Assembly (NCBI GenBank): GCA_902729315.2
Contig: LR746270.1
Span: 856,501-920,500, forward strand
Direction: 5' to 3'
From: Spirodela intermedia
Taxonomy: Eukaryota; Streptophyta; Magnoliopsida; Alismatales; Araceae
Length of the DNA stretch: 64,000 nucleotides
Shown: positions 1 through 12,800 of the stretch, piece after piece
Numbering within the stretch: the stretch's first letter is position 1
How the letters are laid out: each line of letters opens with the position of its first letter
Position numbers and translations under genes: made by a program
The notes under the pieces: model-generated
The model's database searches: none
Told to the model about the DNA's origin: nothing
The model's input: only the letters and a program-made list of their open reading frames with translations

Positions 1-1
1 T

Positions 2-652
2 TCCCTGGTCGACGCAGGCGACGGCGATCTAGGCACCTTCGAGGTCGACCTGGGCGGGGTCGTCTTCTCCGGCGACGGCGACGCTCTGTTGGGCGGGAAG
101 ACCGTGATCCTGGGTCTCTCCGGCATGGCCGAGGGAGGGGTTCTCAGCATCAGCATCTTCTATCGGGTGGTCGAGGCCGGAGCCCATGGCGGCGGGTGCT
201 TGCCCTGTCTTTCCGATTCGAGTAACTGCAGAGCGGCGGCGGCGGCCTCTTCCATCCTCATCGCCGCCGGCGACATTGACCCGACCGAGGAGGAGGGCGA
301 GAGCTCCACGACCACGGAGGAGGCGGTGGCTCGAGCGAGATCCAGGAGGCCCCCCTCGAGCGCCTCCTTCGACATCAGTGAAGATCTGGATGATGAGGAG
401 ATGGTGGAGGCCGAGTTCCTGAGGATGCTGGAAGGCCATGGCGGCGGGCTCGTGGACGAGGAGAGCCTGAACCTGAGCCTGAGCTTCGATGGGGAGAAGG
501 ACTCGGATTCCTTGCTCAATGCGGCGGCGAGAGTCGGCCGCCGGCCAGCTGGGTCCGCGTTGGAGGAAGAAGAGTTCAAGCAGCTGTTGAAGATGTGGAA
601 AGTCGACGATCTTCACTGCCCAACGACATGTAGTCTAGCTTTCTCTGTATGA
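2..652 (+). CDS. NT-C2 domain protein (PMI1/EEIG1-like), 3' end only
   Basis: The frame is open from base 2 to the TGA ending at 652, and the 5' part lies outside the window. The first ~60 residues look like the last strands of an NT-type C2 domain: a ...FEVDLGGVV stretch, then LGLSGMAEGGVLSISIFYRVV. This matches the 'lSG.a.G..l.vsf.f.v' pattern of plant PLASTID MOVEMENT IMPAIRED 1-related and EEIG1/EHBP1-like proteins, which are thought to bind membranes or organise the actin-linked cell periphery. Further on there is an acidic motif, SFDISEDLDDEEMVEAEFLRML, similar to the 'aseFL.mL' element of that family. The last ~30 residues are not recognisable, so a spliced 3' exon cannot be excluded. 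Pyrimidine-rich sequence, probably 3' UTR, follows the stop. Family assignment is moderate; the exact member is unknown. Confidence 0.55.
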   Translation, partial: SLVDAGDGDLGTFEVDLGGVVFSGDGDALLGGKTVILGLSGMAEGGVLSISIFYRVVEAGAHGGGCLPCLSDSSNCRAAAAASSILIAAGDIDPTEEEGESSTTTEEAVARARSRRPPSSASFDISEDLDDEEMVEAEFLRMLEGHGGGLVDEESLNLSLSFDGEKDSDSLLNAAARVGRRPAGSALEEEEFKQLLKMWKVDDLHCPTTCSLAFSV

Positions 653-1210
653 ACCTCTCTCTCTCCCCCTCTCTCTCTTTATCTCTCGCTCACGGAGTTA
701 GTGGTATTTGATGGGCCGAGCCGGGAGCTGAAATTACCCGGCATAAACCGGGTTCAGTTTAGGGTCGGGATCCGGCCTGAAGCGGGTTCAATTTGGTAAC
801 GGCTATATAGTTGGCTCCCTTCATGGGAACGATAGCGGCGGAGGCGACGGAGGAGCAGCGGCGGGGAATCTCCTCGTTCCAACCCGTTCCCGATTTGGAA
901 TGCTGTGGAGGATTCCCTCGCAAGAAACCTAGACACCAACGGTAACTGTCCTCCCAGTACGTTCTCTTCCCCTCCCGCTTCTCCCTCTTCTAACGCCGGC
1001 TGCGAAATTGGCGTCGTTCGCGAAGTCTCGATGGGGGGCGTCCGTGAGTCACGCGGCCAACACCCCCTCTACCACCATCACTACTCCTCCAGGTGTGGCC
1101 TGCTCTATACCTCTTTGCGCGATCGCTGAAAAGAGGCGAACATTACGCTGAGGTTGTGTTCAAATCTGACTACAAGACTGGTCTTGTGTAATGGAGTTTC
1201 TGAAACCTTC
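653..1210. other. Intergenic stretch with a possible orphan first exon
   Basis: No complete gene is visible. A TATATA box lies at 804-809 and an ATG at 824 opens a 38-40-codon reading frame (MGTIAAEATEEQRRG...) that runs into a good splice donor (gtaact) at about 940. No matching downstream exon was found before the retroelement that begins at 1211. It could be the first exon of a gene broken by that insertion, or chance. Confidence 0.25.
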
Positions 1211-1309
1211 TGATAGGCCCCCACTTCTAATCAGATGCGCTGAACTGGTAGGGCTCCCTTTTTCACGAGGGGTTGTACTGAGGGTATTTAGGGGCGGTGA
1301 AACTGGAGG

Positions 1310-1342
<33 letters not shown>

Positions 1343-1729
1343 CCTGAGTACGAGGATAGGACGTTGTGATGAAAGGAGAGAGAGAATACAGAAGGGATAT
1401 GAGGATAACTAATACCCCCGAAGGAGGTGAGAGAGAACGTACCCCCGAAGTAGTTGAGTGGAGGTTGGTCCCCTCATAGCAGGCCAACCTCCACTCAACT
1501 ACTCCTGGAACACTCTTCGATGCCCGCCTAGCTTCACCCCTTCGTGTCTTTATAGCAGTTCATGTGTCTTGGGAACTAATCTTCCTATTGATAGCTATGA
1601 ACCGTTTTCTTCCCATGCAAGCCGGTCCTCAATACATGCGTGCATGACACGAGACGGGAGAAGCAGCGTAGCAGCCCTCCTCAAGTTCTCCTCTTGCGAG
1701 GATTTGATGGGCCAGCCAATAGCCCATCA
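1211..1729 (-). repeat. 3' LTR of gypsy element 1
   Basis: Starts TGATAGGCCCCC and ends CCCATCA, so it has TG...CA termini. It shares long stretches with the copy at 4045-4531, including the GA tract, the 'gagcctgagtacgag' segment and the GATGGGCCAGCC end. The copies differ by many substitutions and a roughly 32-bp length difference, so the insertion is not recent. Confidence 0.85.
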
Positions 1730-4044
1730 ATGCTCCCCCTAAAAGTGTCACCTTGTCCTCAAGTGGAAAGCTGAGAAACTGCCGGTAAAGGTCGGTGGCG
1801 ACTTCCCAGATGTTTTCGGACTCTGGAAGACCCACCTAACATACGGGGATTTCAATTTCACGAGGACCCTGACGGATATCTCCGTTGTCTATTAGGTCTG
1901 CCATCAATACAAGATCCTTGTCCAACAGGAGCTGCGTCATGGATGAGCTTGCTGATATCCCAACAACCCTCTTAACTTGGGACATGTGGAAGGCCAGATG
2001 GATCCCTGTGGTCAGTGGCAAAGCAAGCCAATAGGCTATGGTGCCCACCTTTTCCATGATTTCAAACAGCCCGGAAAAACAAGGCACGAGGACCCTCTTA
2101 CATGGAAGCCTCCTTAGGGACTTCTGGCGATATAGCCAAAGGTGGAGGTAGACACAATCGCCGACCATGAACTCGAGCTCTTGCCAATGCCAATCTGACG
2201 ATAAGCCTTCATTCTCTGTTGGGCACGAACTAGGTGCTTAAGCCGGCGAATAACGGTGTCATGTTCTTGTAGTATGCAATCGACCTCGTCCATCTGCACT
2301 ATGCTTGCTTCATAGACCAGGAGAACTAGCGAGGGTCTGTCGTAGACGAGGGAGAATGGAGTGGTACCCATTGATATATAGAAGTTGTTGTTGTACCAAT
2401 ATTCTACCTAGGCGAGCCACCTGCTCCACTATCAGGGTCAGTCACTTGTAAAATAATGTATGTCTCTAGGTCGCGGTTAACGACCTCTGTTTGGTTGTCG
2501 GTCTGAAGATGATCAGCACTTGTCCGTCGAAGGAGATATCCATATAGCCTGAAGAGCTACCTCCACAATGTGCTCATAAAAATTCTGTCTCAGTCACTGA
2601 GTATTGACTGAGGGATCTCATGCAGTTGGACGATATCCTAGAGGAAGACATGAGTGATCTCACTGGCCATGAAGAAATGCTTGACTGGTGAGAAGTGCAC
2701 GTACTTACTGAGGTGGTCCACAACCACCAAGATGGCATTGAATTTGTCAAATAGCAACATAATCACATACTGCCTTCTTCATTATGACCCAAATTACATT
2801 TCAACCCTGGAGTTTGTATGTGCACAGGAAACCAAGTGCTCCTCGATCACTGAGTCGTAAAATTCATAAAGTAATTTGGAGATTAATTGGAAATTATGTG
2901 CAATTACCAATCGCCCACGATGAAAGAGGCAGTCATGCCGCATGGTGTATTTGGGACACTTCTTTGATTGTGTCTGGAGGTCTTGATGGATCGTCTGCAG
3001 CCTGGATCGGTTTAATACTCTTGGATGATGAGTGGTGCATCCAGCCACTCTAGCTTGTGCAGACCCAAGCTGTTGCAGGTGATTGCATCAGGTCACTGGG
3101 ACAAGATGTCCTCTGCATTGTTCTCGGTTTCAGGTCACTAGGACAAGGCATCTTGCAAACTTTGAACTATAAACTGATGATGTTAGCGATCCACTTCTGA
3201 TAATTCGAGAGGATTTGACACTAATCAAAGATATACTTGAGGCTCATTTCATCCATGAAGATGACGAATTTGGCGTCGAGTAGGTAATGTGGATTGGAAT
3301 AATTAAGTATGGTCAAGACAATAGCTATGAGCTCTCGCTCGTGGACCATCTTAAGCTGTTGTGGAGCGAGAGAACTCGCTGAAGTATGCGATGGGTCTTT
3401 GGCGTTCCAAGAGGTCCATGGTGGTTGGGGATGAAGCACTCTAGAAGTTGCCAACAAAAGTCTTCTCATCTTTGCAAAGATTCATGAGCATCCATTCACT
3501 TGAAACACAAAAGCGTCCTCCTTTCGAGGCTGAGATCGGCCACGGAGAGTTTATCCATTGAGGAGAGTCTGCACATATTGAAATAGAGCTCTGCCGGAAA
3601 CACCCATCCTTTTCGACTGTGCCCGTCAAATAGAGACATTTTCAGTTTGCATCCATGCTACTAGGGTTCACCGTAGTGCAGTGGAGGCTGAAAGGTCGGC
3701 CCAAAAAGAGATTTTCCATCTATTGCTGGGTTCATCTAGTCGTGAAGATCCACATCATCAATATATGCACATACGTGGCTGGTTTCTCTTATTCCCCAGT
3801 GAGATAGAGGAAGAACGCGGTTGCCAACTGACGAAATAACTTTCAGGCATTGCAAAGGGTGGTGCTGCTCGTCGAAACTGATGGCCATCAGCTCTGCGCG
3901 AGTTGACTTGTCGTCGGTGAGGAGGTTCATGACCTCTTTCAAGAGCATGGGGAAGTCTCTACTGAGTTCCTCATGCTGCTTCTCGACGAGCTCTATCCTT
4001 GCATTGCTAGTTTTTGGAGGCCTGGTGATGCTTTGATACCAGTT

Positions 4045-4531
4045 TGCTAGGGCCCCACTTTTATTCCGATGTTCCGAGGGTATGAGACTTAGGGGCATTG
4101 AGACGGGAGATAGAGAGATAGAGAGATGGAAAGATGGAGAGCTTGAGTACGAGTATAGGGCAGTGTGATGATAGGAGAGAGAGAGAGAGAATCCAGAAGG
4201 GATACGAGGGTAACTAATAAAGGGAACACGAGGGCGAACACAATACCCCCGGAGGAGGCAAGAGAGAGAGAGAGAGAGCGAGAGAGAAGACTAGGAGAGA
4301 CTGGGCAGTCACCTCCTACAAGCCACTTGGAGGGGGCTGACCTCCACTCAACTATAGTCGTCCACGTCTCTTGGGAACAAATCCTCCTACTGATGGCTGT
4401 GCGCCGTTTTCTTCCCATGCGAGCCATTCCTCGATATTTGCAGGCATAACACAAGATGAGAGAGGCAGCGTGCCAGCCCTCCTTAGGTTCTCCTACTATG
4501 GGGATGTGATGGGTCGGCCAGTAACCCATCA
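4045..4531 (-). repeat. 5' LTR of gypsy element 1
   Basis: Starts TGCTAGGGCCCC and ends CCCATCA, matching the left LTR. It is followed inward, after 3 bases, by the tRNA-iMet primer-binding site on the minus strand. Confidence 0.85.
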
Positions 4532-6817
4532 TCTTCCATTAAATTTTCTTTCTTTCAATTTTTTAATGTTGAGCCACATTTATGTCCTTCCACTACACAA
4601 ATGCTTCTCTCATGGAACTATTTATGCACCGGAAAAGGTCTTTCTGGGATTTGCGAAGAGGGAGAACTTTTGTTCATCTATCACTGTGGGCTTCTACCAT
4701 GACCTTAAAAGGGTTCGGCGTCTTCTCGAGCAGATTTATCTCCTTTCCACAGATTCCTGCAATGTTTCAATTTTTCATCTGGAGTTTCTTTGAAATTTCT
4801 TTACAGAGGCCACTGCTAGGGTCTTATGTGTGTAATATATGCTTCTTGGTTCTGAAATCTTGGGAGCCATCACTTTCTCATCAGTAAAAATTTCTTCTAG
4901 CTTCAATTTTTGAGGATGAATTTTTGTGATCCATGGGATTGTTTAGATTTTATATCTTTATATAACTCATACACTTCAAACTATAGTTTTAGTGAAGCTA
5001 AAACCACATAACATATCTTCCCTAGTCTACTGTGGTTGTGCCCTTAAAATGAATACGATAACATTTTAAAAATGCTTTATTATGTTCATCTTTAGTTTTA
5101 ATAAGAAAAGTAAGTCAAATCGTCTGATTTGATTCACATCACCATGGAAGCGTGACCATGAATGCCACCCCAAAGGTCCCAATTGTTTTTCCTTTTGCTT
5201 TTGGTCACTATGGCAGATGATGAGTCTCCCTGTTGTAATCACTGTTTAAACCCATCCACACTAGTCAGTGTTCTTCACATTCCCCCCATCATGCCAGGGC
5301 CTCTCTGCACTTCATTGGGCACCAAGATATTTTGGCTCCGTCATCAGAGAAGATGAGGGCCTGGTTTCAATGTTGGATACAACAGGGATTTGTGGGTACA
5401 ATGAATTCCCCGGAAAAATAAATAAATTAGTGTGAATATCTTCCTCTGCACTGCCCCCTTTTATTTGCTGCCATTCTACTTATTAGCGGTGAATGTGATA
5501 CGCCCTCTCTTCTTCTATTTTTTTGTTTATTTTCCTACAGCACATACTGTCCATCAGAAACTATATTATAAAATGGTCAAAGTACACATAGATTCAACTT
5601 GCTAAACCATAGACATTAAACCAAAGATAAACACGTGATCATGTCATGATTTCATTCCACTCATCGCTGACCAGATTTCAGCTAGCTGGTTTGATATCCT
5701 AATGCGGTATTAGAGTCACAAACTCTGGTGAGTTGACTGGCACACCAGGGAGATGTACAACTATTGATCTTGATGCTGAAAAAGAATCGTGATCATGGAT
5801 AACTTCGATGGGCATATGGTGAAATCCATGGTTGTTTTGTTTACTTTGTGGAAATAATTTAATTATCATAAATCACAGTCGTAATCCTTAGATTATGTGA
5901 AAAAATCAGGCCCGTACTGTTTATCTGATCCACACACATTAAAAATCAGACCCTTTTAAGGATCCCCTACTTCAGCGATCATTCCACCCATTTGATAGAA
6001 AGCTTTTTGGAAGAATTAAAGAGCAGGAACCGGCGGCAAAGATCGCGCGGGCTAATTGTTGCAGCTTGCGGGCATTGTTGCAGGTGGTTAAACAATCGTT
6101 GACTTCTTCTTCTTCTGCTTGCTTGGTACGCATGCAGATCTTCCTGGCATCAGATTTTCTCGACAACCACGTGAGGAAAGATGCCACTTTTGGATCTCCG
6201 TTTGCGATCTTGTTCTTCAGTGGACCGCATGATTATGTACAAACCCTTCTACTGTGATATTTTCTAACTCCTGTCTTTGCCTGATATGGGCTATGATCGT
6301 TTCCTCTTTCCTTTTTTGGAATGAAAAATGTGTATTCCTGTTTAGTTTTGATGAGTTGACTTTGCTGATATGGTTGTGGTTTATTATTACTAAAGCGAGT
6401 TATTTATGCTTTGAAAATTACCTATTTTATTGATTAAAATAATTAAAATGTGCAATTTTTAATTGGTGGGTGGGGCTATGCATTATTTTAATTGTTTTTA
6501 ATATATGTGGACGGACTGTCCCACCGGGGAGTGCAGGCACCGTCGCACCGAGGAAAACTAACGGACGCCGCTCGCTATCGGATACTTATCGGGCATAAGG
6601 GATAGCCTCGAGGCCCACGAAGGATCCATTGAGAGTACCGACACCTATGGCCTCGTGCCGGCCAGCGGAGCAAGACCAACCGAATGGAAACAAGAGAAGG
6701 TTCTAGACAGGCTGTTCGGTTACCCCTTGGCTGTATTGGAGGAGGAACCGGGCTGGTTGGGCTCCGGCGTAGGGGGAGGAGGCAGATCGGGGCAGATCGC
6801 GGAGTCGGGGGAGGGCG
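4532..6817. other. Intergenic region and KAB1 upstream region
   Basis: The stretch is AT-rich with short random ORFs, and no coding pattern or RNA gene is recognisable. From about 6500 the composition shifts to GC-rich, which suits the promoter and leader of the KAB1 gene starting at 6818. A short upstream ATG frame (6647-6706) precedes the main start and could be a uORF. Confidence 0.5.
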
Positions 6818-8877
6818 ATGGGGGGCAGCGGAGGGGCGGTAGCGGGGGCGATGCAGTACAGGAACCTGGGGAGGACGGGGCTGAAGGTGAGCCAGCTATC
6901 GTACGGGGCGTGGGTGAGCTTCGGGAACCAGGTGGACGTGAAGGAAGCGAAGGGTCTACTGCAGTGCTGCCGCGACCATGGCGTGAACTTCTTCGACAAC
7001 GCGGAGGTGTACGCGAACGGGCGAGCGGAGGAGATAATGGGGCAGGCCTTCCGGGAGCTCGGGTGGCGGCGTTCCGATCTGGTGGTTTCGACCAAGATCT
7101 TCTGGGGCGGCAGCGGGCCCAACGACAAGGGCCTCTCGCGCAAGCACATCGTGGAGGGCACCAAGGCCTCGCTAAAGCGCCTCGACATGGACTATGTTGA
7201 CGTGCTCTACTGCCACCGCCCCGACGCCGCCACGCCCATCGAGGAGACCGTCCGCGCCATGAACTACGTCATCGACAGCGGCTGGGCCTTCTACTGGGGC
7301 ACCAGCGAGTGGTCCGCCCAGCAGATCACCGAGGCCTGGGCTGTCGCCAACCGCCTCGATCTCGTCGGCCCCGTCGTCGAGCAGCCCGAATACAACCTCC
7401 TCTCCCGCCACAAGGCACTGACTCATTTCCTCTCTTCCCTTTCAAAACAAAAAATTATAATCCTATAAGAGCCAGGGGGATCCCAAATGCACAAATCGCA
7501 AATGCGCTTGATTAATCCTTGCTGAATCTAGGCTAGAATAATAATGACATCATCACCTATGTTTTTCGTAGAATTGTGACTAAAAATGGCGCGGATTTTC
7601 TATTTTCTGGGGCATTCTTCCCTGAGTTTCCACGTAGATGTAGAATCATCATCATCATCATCATCTATAGTTGTAGAACTGTGTCAATGTTATGAGTATT
7701 ATGTGTTTGTTCATTACTTTCGTTCTATTTCAAGAAGGGGAATTTTTAGGTTAATGGGGGATCACTATTTACCTTTCTTCGAACCTTTCCACGTGGATGC
7801 AGGTTGAGGTGGAGTACCTACCACTCTACAGCAACTACGGGATAGGGCTGACGACGTGGAGCCCTCTAGCCTCTGGAGTGCTTACTGGGAAGTACAGCAA
7901 GGGGAACATCCCTGCAGACAGCCGCCTTGCTCTGGAGAACTACAAGGTGGGGTCCTTCACTCTCCTTCGTTTCTCGTCGCTGCCAAGTGGATCTCTCTGT
8001 ACAGATTCAGCTGGAAACGATCCACAGATTGCAATATTGATTGTTCCCCGTCCTACTCCATGTGATCCTGATAATGTATGAAAACCGGACATTGCCATAA
8101 ATGGTAGGCAGATTCCCAGAAGAATCAGTTGTTGGAGTTTTGAATGCGCTATGGATATCTTCAACCAAGATGACATGGCCCAGTCCGTTGATGATTTACC
8201 AATAATGAATTTCACCAATAGGTATCTTCTGGTTTTTTAAATTATCATTTAAGTGTCGTCAGATCACACTGTGTGCATCTCCTTTTACTTCATGTGGGTA
8301 CCTGGGAATTCCCGTGCTTTCAAGCTCATAAAAGTTTCCAGGTCTGGTTAGCTACTCCAGATAGATTTTTCAATTGATAGCCTGTTGATTGTCGTGATCG
8401 ACTCCAAATTTTCCTTTCCTTATCTAATACATTGGGCAGAATTCGCTTAAGTTAACTTTCAAATTGGTTGAGGTCGTCTCTCAGCTGAGGCTGGTTTTTC
8501 TTGCAGAATCTGGCGAGTAGATCATTGGTTGATGATGTGTTCAGAAAGGTCAATGGTCTGAAGCCCATTGCTGATGAATTGGGTGTGCCCTTGGCTCAAC
8601 TTTCCATTGCTTGGTGTGCATTGAACCCTAACGTCTCATCAGTCATTACCGGTGCTACTAAGGAGAACCAGGTAGGATCTTCGCTGTCAAATCTGTCTAT
8701 TTTTCTTATATTGTTTATGTTGAACTATCTTTTACCATTGAAAGAACTTTGGTCCAATTATAGATCATAGAGAATATGAAGGCAATCAATGTGATTCCCC
8801 TCCTGACACCCGATGTGATTGAGAAGATCGAGGCAGTTGTCCAGAGCAAGCCAAAGCGTGCAGATTCTTACAGGTGA
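6818..8877 (+). CDS. KAB1: Voltage-gated K+ channel beta subunit, aldo-keto reductase fold
   Basis: Four exons: 6818-7414, 7803-7946, 8507-8671 and 8764-8877, all phase 0, giving 339 aa. Starting at the in-frame ATG at 6851 gives 328 aa, the usual plant KAB1 length, with the conserved [14 protein letters not shown] start, so 6851 is the likelier initiation site. The protein is a cytosolic AKR6-type NADPH-dependent oxidoreductase that binds plant Shaker-type K+ channel alpha subunits. The catalytic tetrad can be placed at FFDNAEVY (Asp, Tyr), VSTKIFWG (Lys) and LYCHRPD (His). Other family landmarks are [45 protein letters not shown] and the C-terminal KPKRADSYR. Intron 1 (7415-7802) starts with GC instead of GT (AAG|GCACTG); the other introns are GT-AG. 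Nothing suggests inactivation. Confidence 0.95.
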
Positions 8878-9599
8878 GCTCAGGCTTTGAGGAGGAGGGG
8901 CGGGTCTCTTTACCACTCCAAGAACAGAAGAGGGAGTCTGTCTCTTGCAATCTTTCAGTTCTTATTTTGTGCCTCCATGGTCTATGCGTCAGATACTCTG
9001 TTTTATTTCCCATCTCCTATTATTTTGGGTTTGGTGACTTCAAGGACGGATCATCTACCTTGCTGATACACATATGAAAGACGCAGCAGGTCTATATTTA
9101 CCACCAGAAAATTTATTATGCCCAATCTTTGACCCCAATCCTATCAAAGTTCACTTCCCTCCCGCTTTACATTTGTCTGTGCCTGAGAGAGAGAGGGGGG
9201 ACAAGCTTTCTGTTGGATAGCCAAAGGACCTGGAAATCAAGGAGGCATATTTCACAGTAGTGAAAGCAGAATGCAGGTGCTTGTGATTCACATAAATTTA
9301 CCTGAATTATGAATACACTAGGTTCATGCTATGAACGAAACTAAGCAAAGCAATGGAATAGGAAAGGGGAAGAAAAATTTCCAAACAAGAGAAGTGGCCA
9401 TACGTTTATTAGGGTTCTTCTCTGGCTGTCCACGCTCTGCTCCGAGATCCCACTGCTTCTGATTTTCTCCTCTGTTCATGATACAAAGATTGGTTTACAG
9501 CGAACATTTTTCTGAACAAAATCATGATTGGGCGTGGTGGCAGGCCCCTAGAGAAGCTGTTTGACAGATGGAGCCTACTCCATAATTTGGATAATATTG
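8878..9599. other. KAB1 3' flank
   Basis: AT-rich 3' UTR and spacer up to the second LTR element. A short GA tract lies near 9186-9200. No gene is recognisable, and the 89-codon minus-strand ORF here runs into the LTR and is not convincing. Confidence 0.5.
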
Positions 9600-9833
9600 T
9601 GGTTGGATCTTGGGCCAAGAATACAAAAGAGGAGAGGAATCTAACAATAGATTGTTCAGAAACCATAAGGAGAAACAAAACAATAATACTGGAAAGGTGG
9701 CAGAGGAGGGTTTTCCAGAGGAAACTTTAAAGTGTCACTGAGGGGTGGGTTCAAGAGCACCCTTGACTCTCTCTCCCCCTCTCCTTTTTTATACAGTCGT
9801 AAGTTACCTAGATAATAGGTTTTAAGCCTAACA
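9600..9833 (-). repeat. 3' LTR of gypsy element 2 (shortened)
   Basis: Matches 13507-13849 at both ends ('aagaatacaaaagagg...' and 'gtaagttac...aataggtttt'), with a deletion of about 110 bp in its second half. Confidence 0.85.
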
Positions 9834-12800
9834 ATATCCTCCCTATTTGTTCCATTTTGTCTACAAGGTGGAAGTCTGAAAACTGTTGGTGAAGGCCTGA
9901 CGAATAACTTTAAATTTTAGTAGTCTCTTCCATTTGATTAGGACCTCAACTGACGATTCATGGGCAAGCATTCAACGCCACTTATAATTGAACTACCCAC
10001 TTCAGCTCATCATCAATGGCTCTCATGATAAGTTGACTATAAGAATCATTGCCAAGTGACTTCTTTAGTTGATAAACATTAAAGACTAGATGGATCAAGG
10101 TAGATTCTAATAGGTCCAACTTATAAGCTGCTATACCAATTTTGTTAAGAACTCAAAATGTACCAAAATGTAAAGATAGCTTTTCATTTGATTGATATGA
10201 CAAGGATTGTTTTTTTTTTAGATCTTGAGTTTGAGGTAGGCCATGTCCCCTTCAACTAACTCTACTTCTTTATGGTGTTGGCTGGCTTGAGTCAAATGTT
10301 GTTTTAGCTCCTCTAGTATTATATCTCACTATAAAACTTGATCATCTATTGAGATGACTTGAGTACTAAAATATTGAGGGAATGATTAGTCAAGGATCTC
10401 ATCTATGTCATTCAGAAAAAAAAAGTATTATTAATGACCGAGTGAAACATGGTATTCTATTAGAATTTGACCTACGACATGCATTGACTCCAATGTTTAG
10501 ACTTGTTGGATGAGAAACAACATATGAAAGTTTCAAATCACATATTAACTACTTCAGATTGACCATTGATTTTGGAGTGTAAATAGTTCTGTTCAAAACA
10601 TATTGGCAAAGATTTGTCTCAATTTGAGACAATTGATCTCGAAATGTCATGCAATTTGATTACTTATCTAAATAATTCATCTATCACATTCTTTGTAGTT
10701 AATGAATGTTTCATGTGAATGAAGTGAATGAACTTACTTAATTATCAACCACTACCAAGATTTACTGATAATTAGTATTGCAACTAAGTCCTATAAAATT
10801 CATGATGATAATATCATCCTAAATTTAATTAGAAATTAGAAGTAATTGAAGTAGAGCGGTTAGTGTTGATGATTGATATTTCTTACATTAACAAATGGGG
10901 TATTGCTGGACAAAATTCTTGATAGTTTATTTCATTCTCTACATATTAAAATCTTAGATGATACTTTTATATGTCTACAAAAACCTATAATGGCCTCCTA
11001 CAACACTATCATAATATTGTTCATCACATAGATCATACTAGCCTTGTGGTGAATAATTAATTACGGTTGATAGAATATTCATATAATGACTTCAATCAAT
11101 TTCTAATCGACAATGCACTAAAAAAAGCCACATGCTAGTGGTTTTGCATGAGTACCACTCCCACCCCAAACTTGAAGCATTAATTTTCAATATATTTATA
11201 TTAATACCAATACTATGGTTAATAGTTCATTGATTTTAGAACCCTTTCTCTACCTCATCTCTCTACTTAAATGCATCATTTTTGAGCCATTGTGCAAGTG
11301 ACAAAGCAATATTTTCATAATTTACCATGAAGTATGTCAAATCTAAGAGCTAAAACATATTAGTATGGGTTGGTCAGTTGAACATTACTTATATTTTGTT
11401 GTCATCTACTTCCCTAACATCAACCAACACACAATACTTAAGATACTAAATTTGTGTACTAAAAAGACATTTTTTTGCATTGATATGTAATTAGTGTTCC
11501 TGAAGCAAATGAACTACCTAAGCCAAGTGTCTCTTCTGTGTTTCTACATCTCAACTATATATCAATATGTCATCAAAAAATATTTGTAAGAATTTTTGAA
11601 GGAACTGACAAAAAAAATCAGTTCATTAAGCCTTGAAAAGTAGTTGAGGGATTTTTTAGTCTAAAGTCATTAGTTAGGTATATCATTTTTTTAAATATGA
11701 TTTGATGATAGTTTGATTTCAACTCAGTTTTAGAAAAAAAATGATTGGATCATATAGCTCATCATCAAGTTCTTCTATTGTGGGAATTAAGAATTTATTT
11801 AAAATTGTGATAGTATTGAGTCTCTTATAACACACATAATCTCTAATTACTCTCTTTTTTCTTTACCAATAGAAGGGCTGGCATATAAACTCATCAAAAG
11901 TTGAATGAGAATAATAGTAGGAACATATGTTGGCTGAGCCATTACCTAGCTCTAAGGTGATACGATGGTCAATGTCCCTGATTGGCATCAAGCTTTAAAA
12001 TGGTGGAAAAACTCTTGATCAATTATAGCTACGTGATTGAGTTAAAGCAATAAGTACCCTCTATTATCTCTTTGATTAGTTGGTAAATCCTACATATAAG
12101 TTTTGCTTCTATACATTGTCACACACTATTGACTTTAAGAAAATTTCAGACTTACACAATCAGGGATTATATATGATTGACTTAATGCTAAGTTGTTTCC
12201 AATCCAGCATCACAATGACATCAGTATGTGTCGAGCTCAATAGTAAATAATCTTCAATAGATCTTTAATCTTTGTATCTCCAAGACCACCTCTTGACATA
12301 TTTCCCTCTCCCTCGTGACTATTGCATTTCCCATGGTGATCCCATAGTTGGTTATAGTGGTCAATTACAACTTCATTTTTTTAACCAATTATTGAGATAT
12401 AAGTGGTGTGTTGCTCTATAATCATTTAAAATTATCAATTCTATGTTATTGATCTTTTCTTTATACTTCATTATCTCTAGTTTGATTACTCTAAGGACAG
12501 AGTTTAGAGAAATTTTTATATTGAGTTCCCTATTTTTACATGAAACCTTCATTCTCTCAATGGTTGTGGTTTGTTTCATTTTTTTACCTAAATTCATGTC
12601 ATCTTCATTGATGAGAAATAATTATAATTATTTTTTTTATAATATGGCCTAGTTGATATTATTCATTGCAAAAAAAAATAAAGACCCTCTACATGTTTTC
12701 CATACAAAGTGAGCTTAATTACGTTATAGTTTCTAGGTTCTACAACAGCTTTAAGAATGCCATTCTTTATTTCTACTATTTCGGCAGTTTTCATAATGTT

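Larger units (their letters stand above)
1211..4531 (-). mobile_element. Ty3/gypsy LTR retrotransposon, internally deleted
   Basis: Two LTRs (1211-1729 and 4045-4531) flank only 2.3 kb of internal sequence. On the minus strand a primer-binding site for initiator tRNA-Met (tggtatcaaagc, 4030-4041) lies 3 bases inside the right (5') LTR. A polypurine tract (agggggagca, 1730-1740) abuts the left (3') LTR. Minus-strand coding remnants in order are a Gag-like piece (~4098-3736), RNase H with a YLLDAKFVIF-like core (~3470-3221), an integrase zinc-finger region with HRGRLVIA and HDS-like residues (~3048-2794), and the integrase C-terminal region with TPFSLVYDRP and VGDCVYL (~2371-1836). The reverse transcriptase core is missing, and frames are broken by stops and shifts. 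The flanks ccttc (1206-1210) and tcttc (4532-4536) look like a target duplication with one mismatch. The element cannot be autonomous. Confidence 0.9.
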
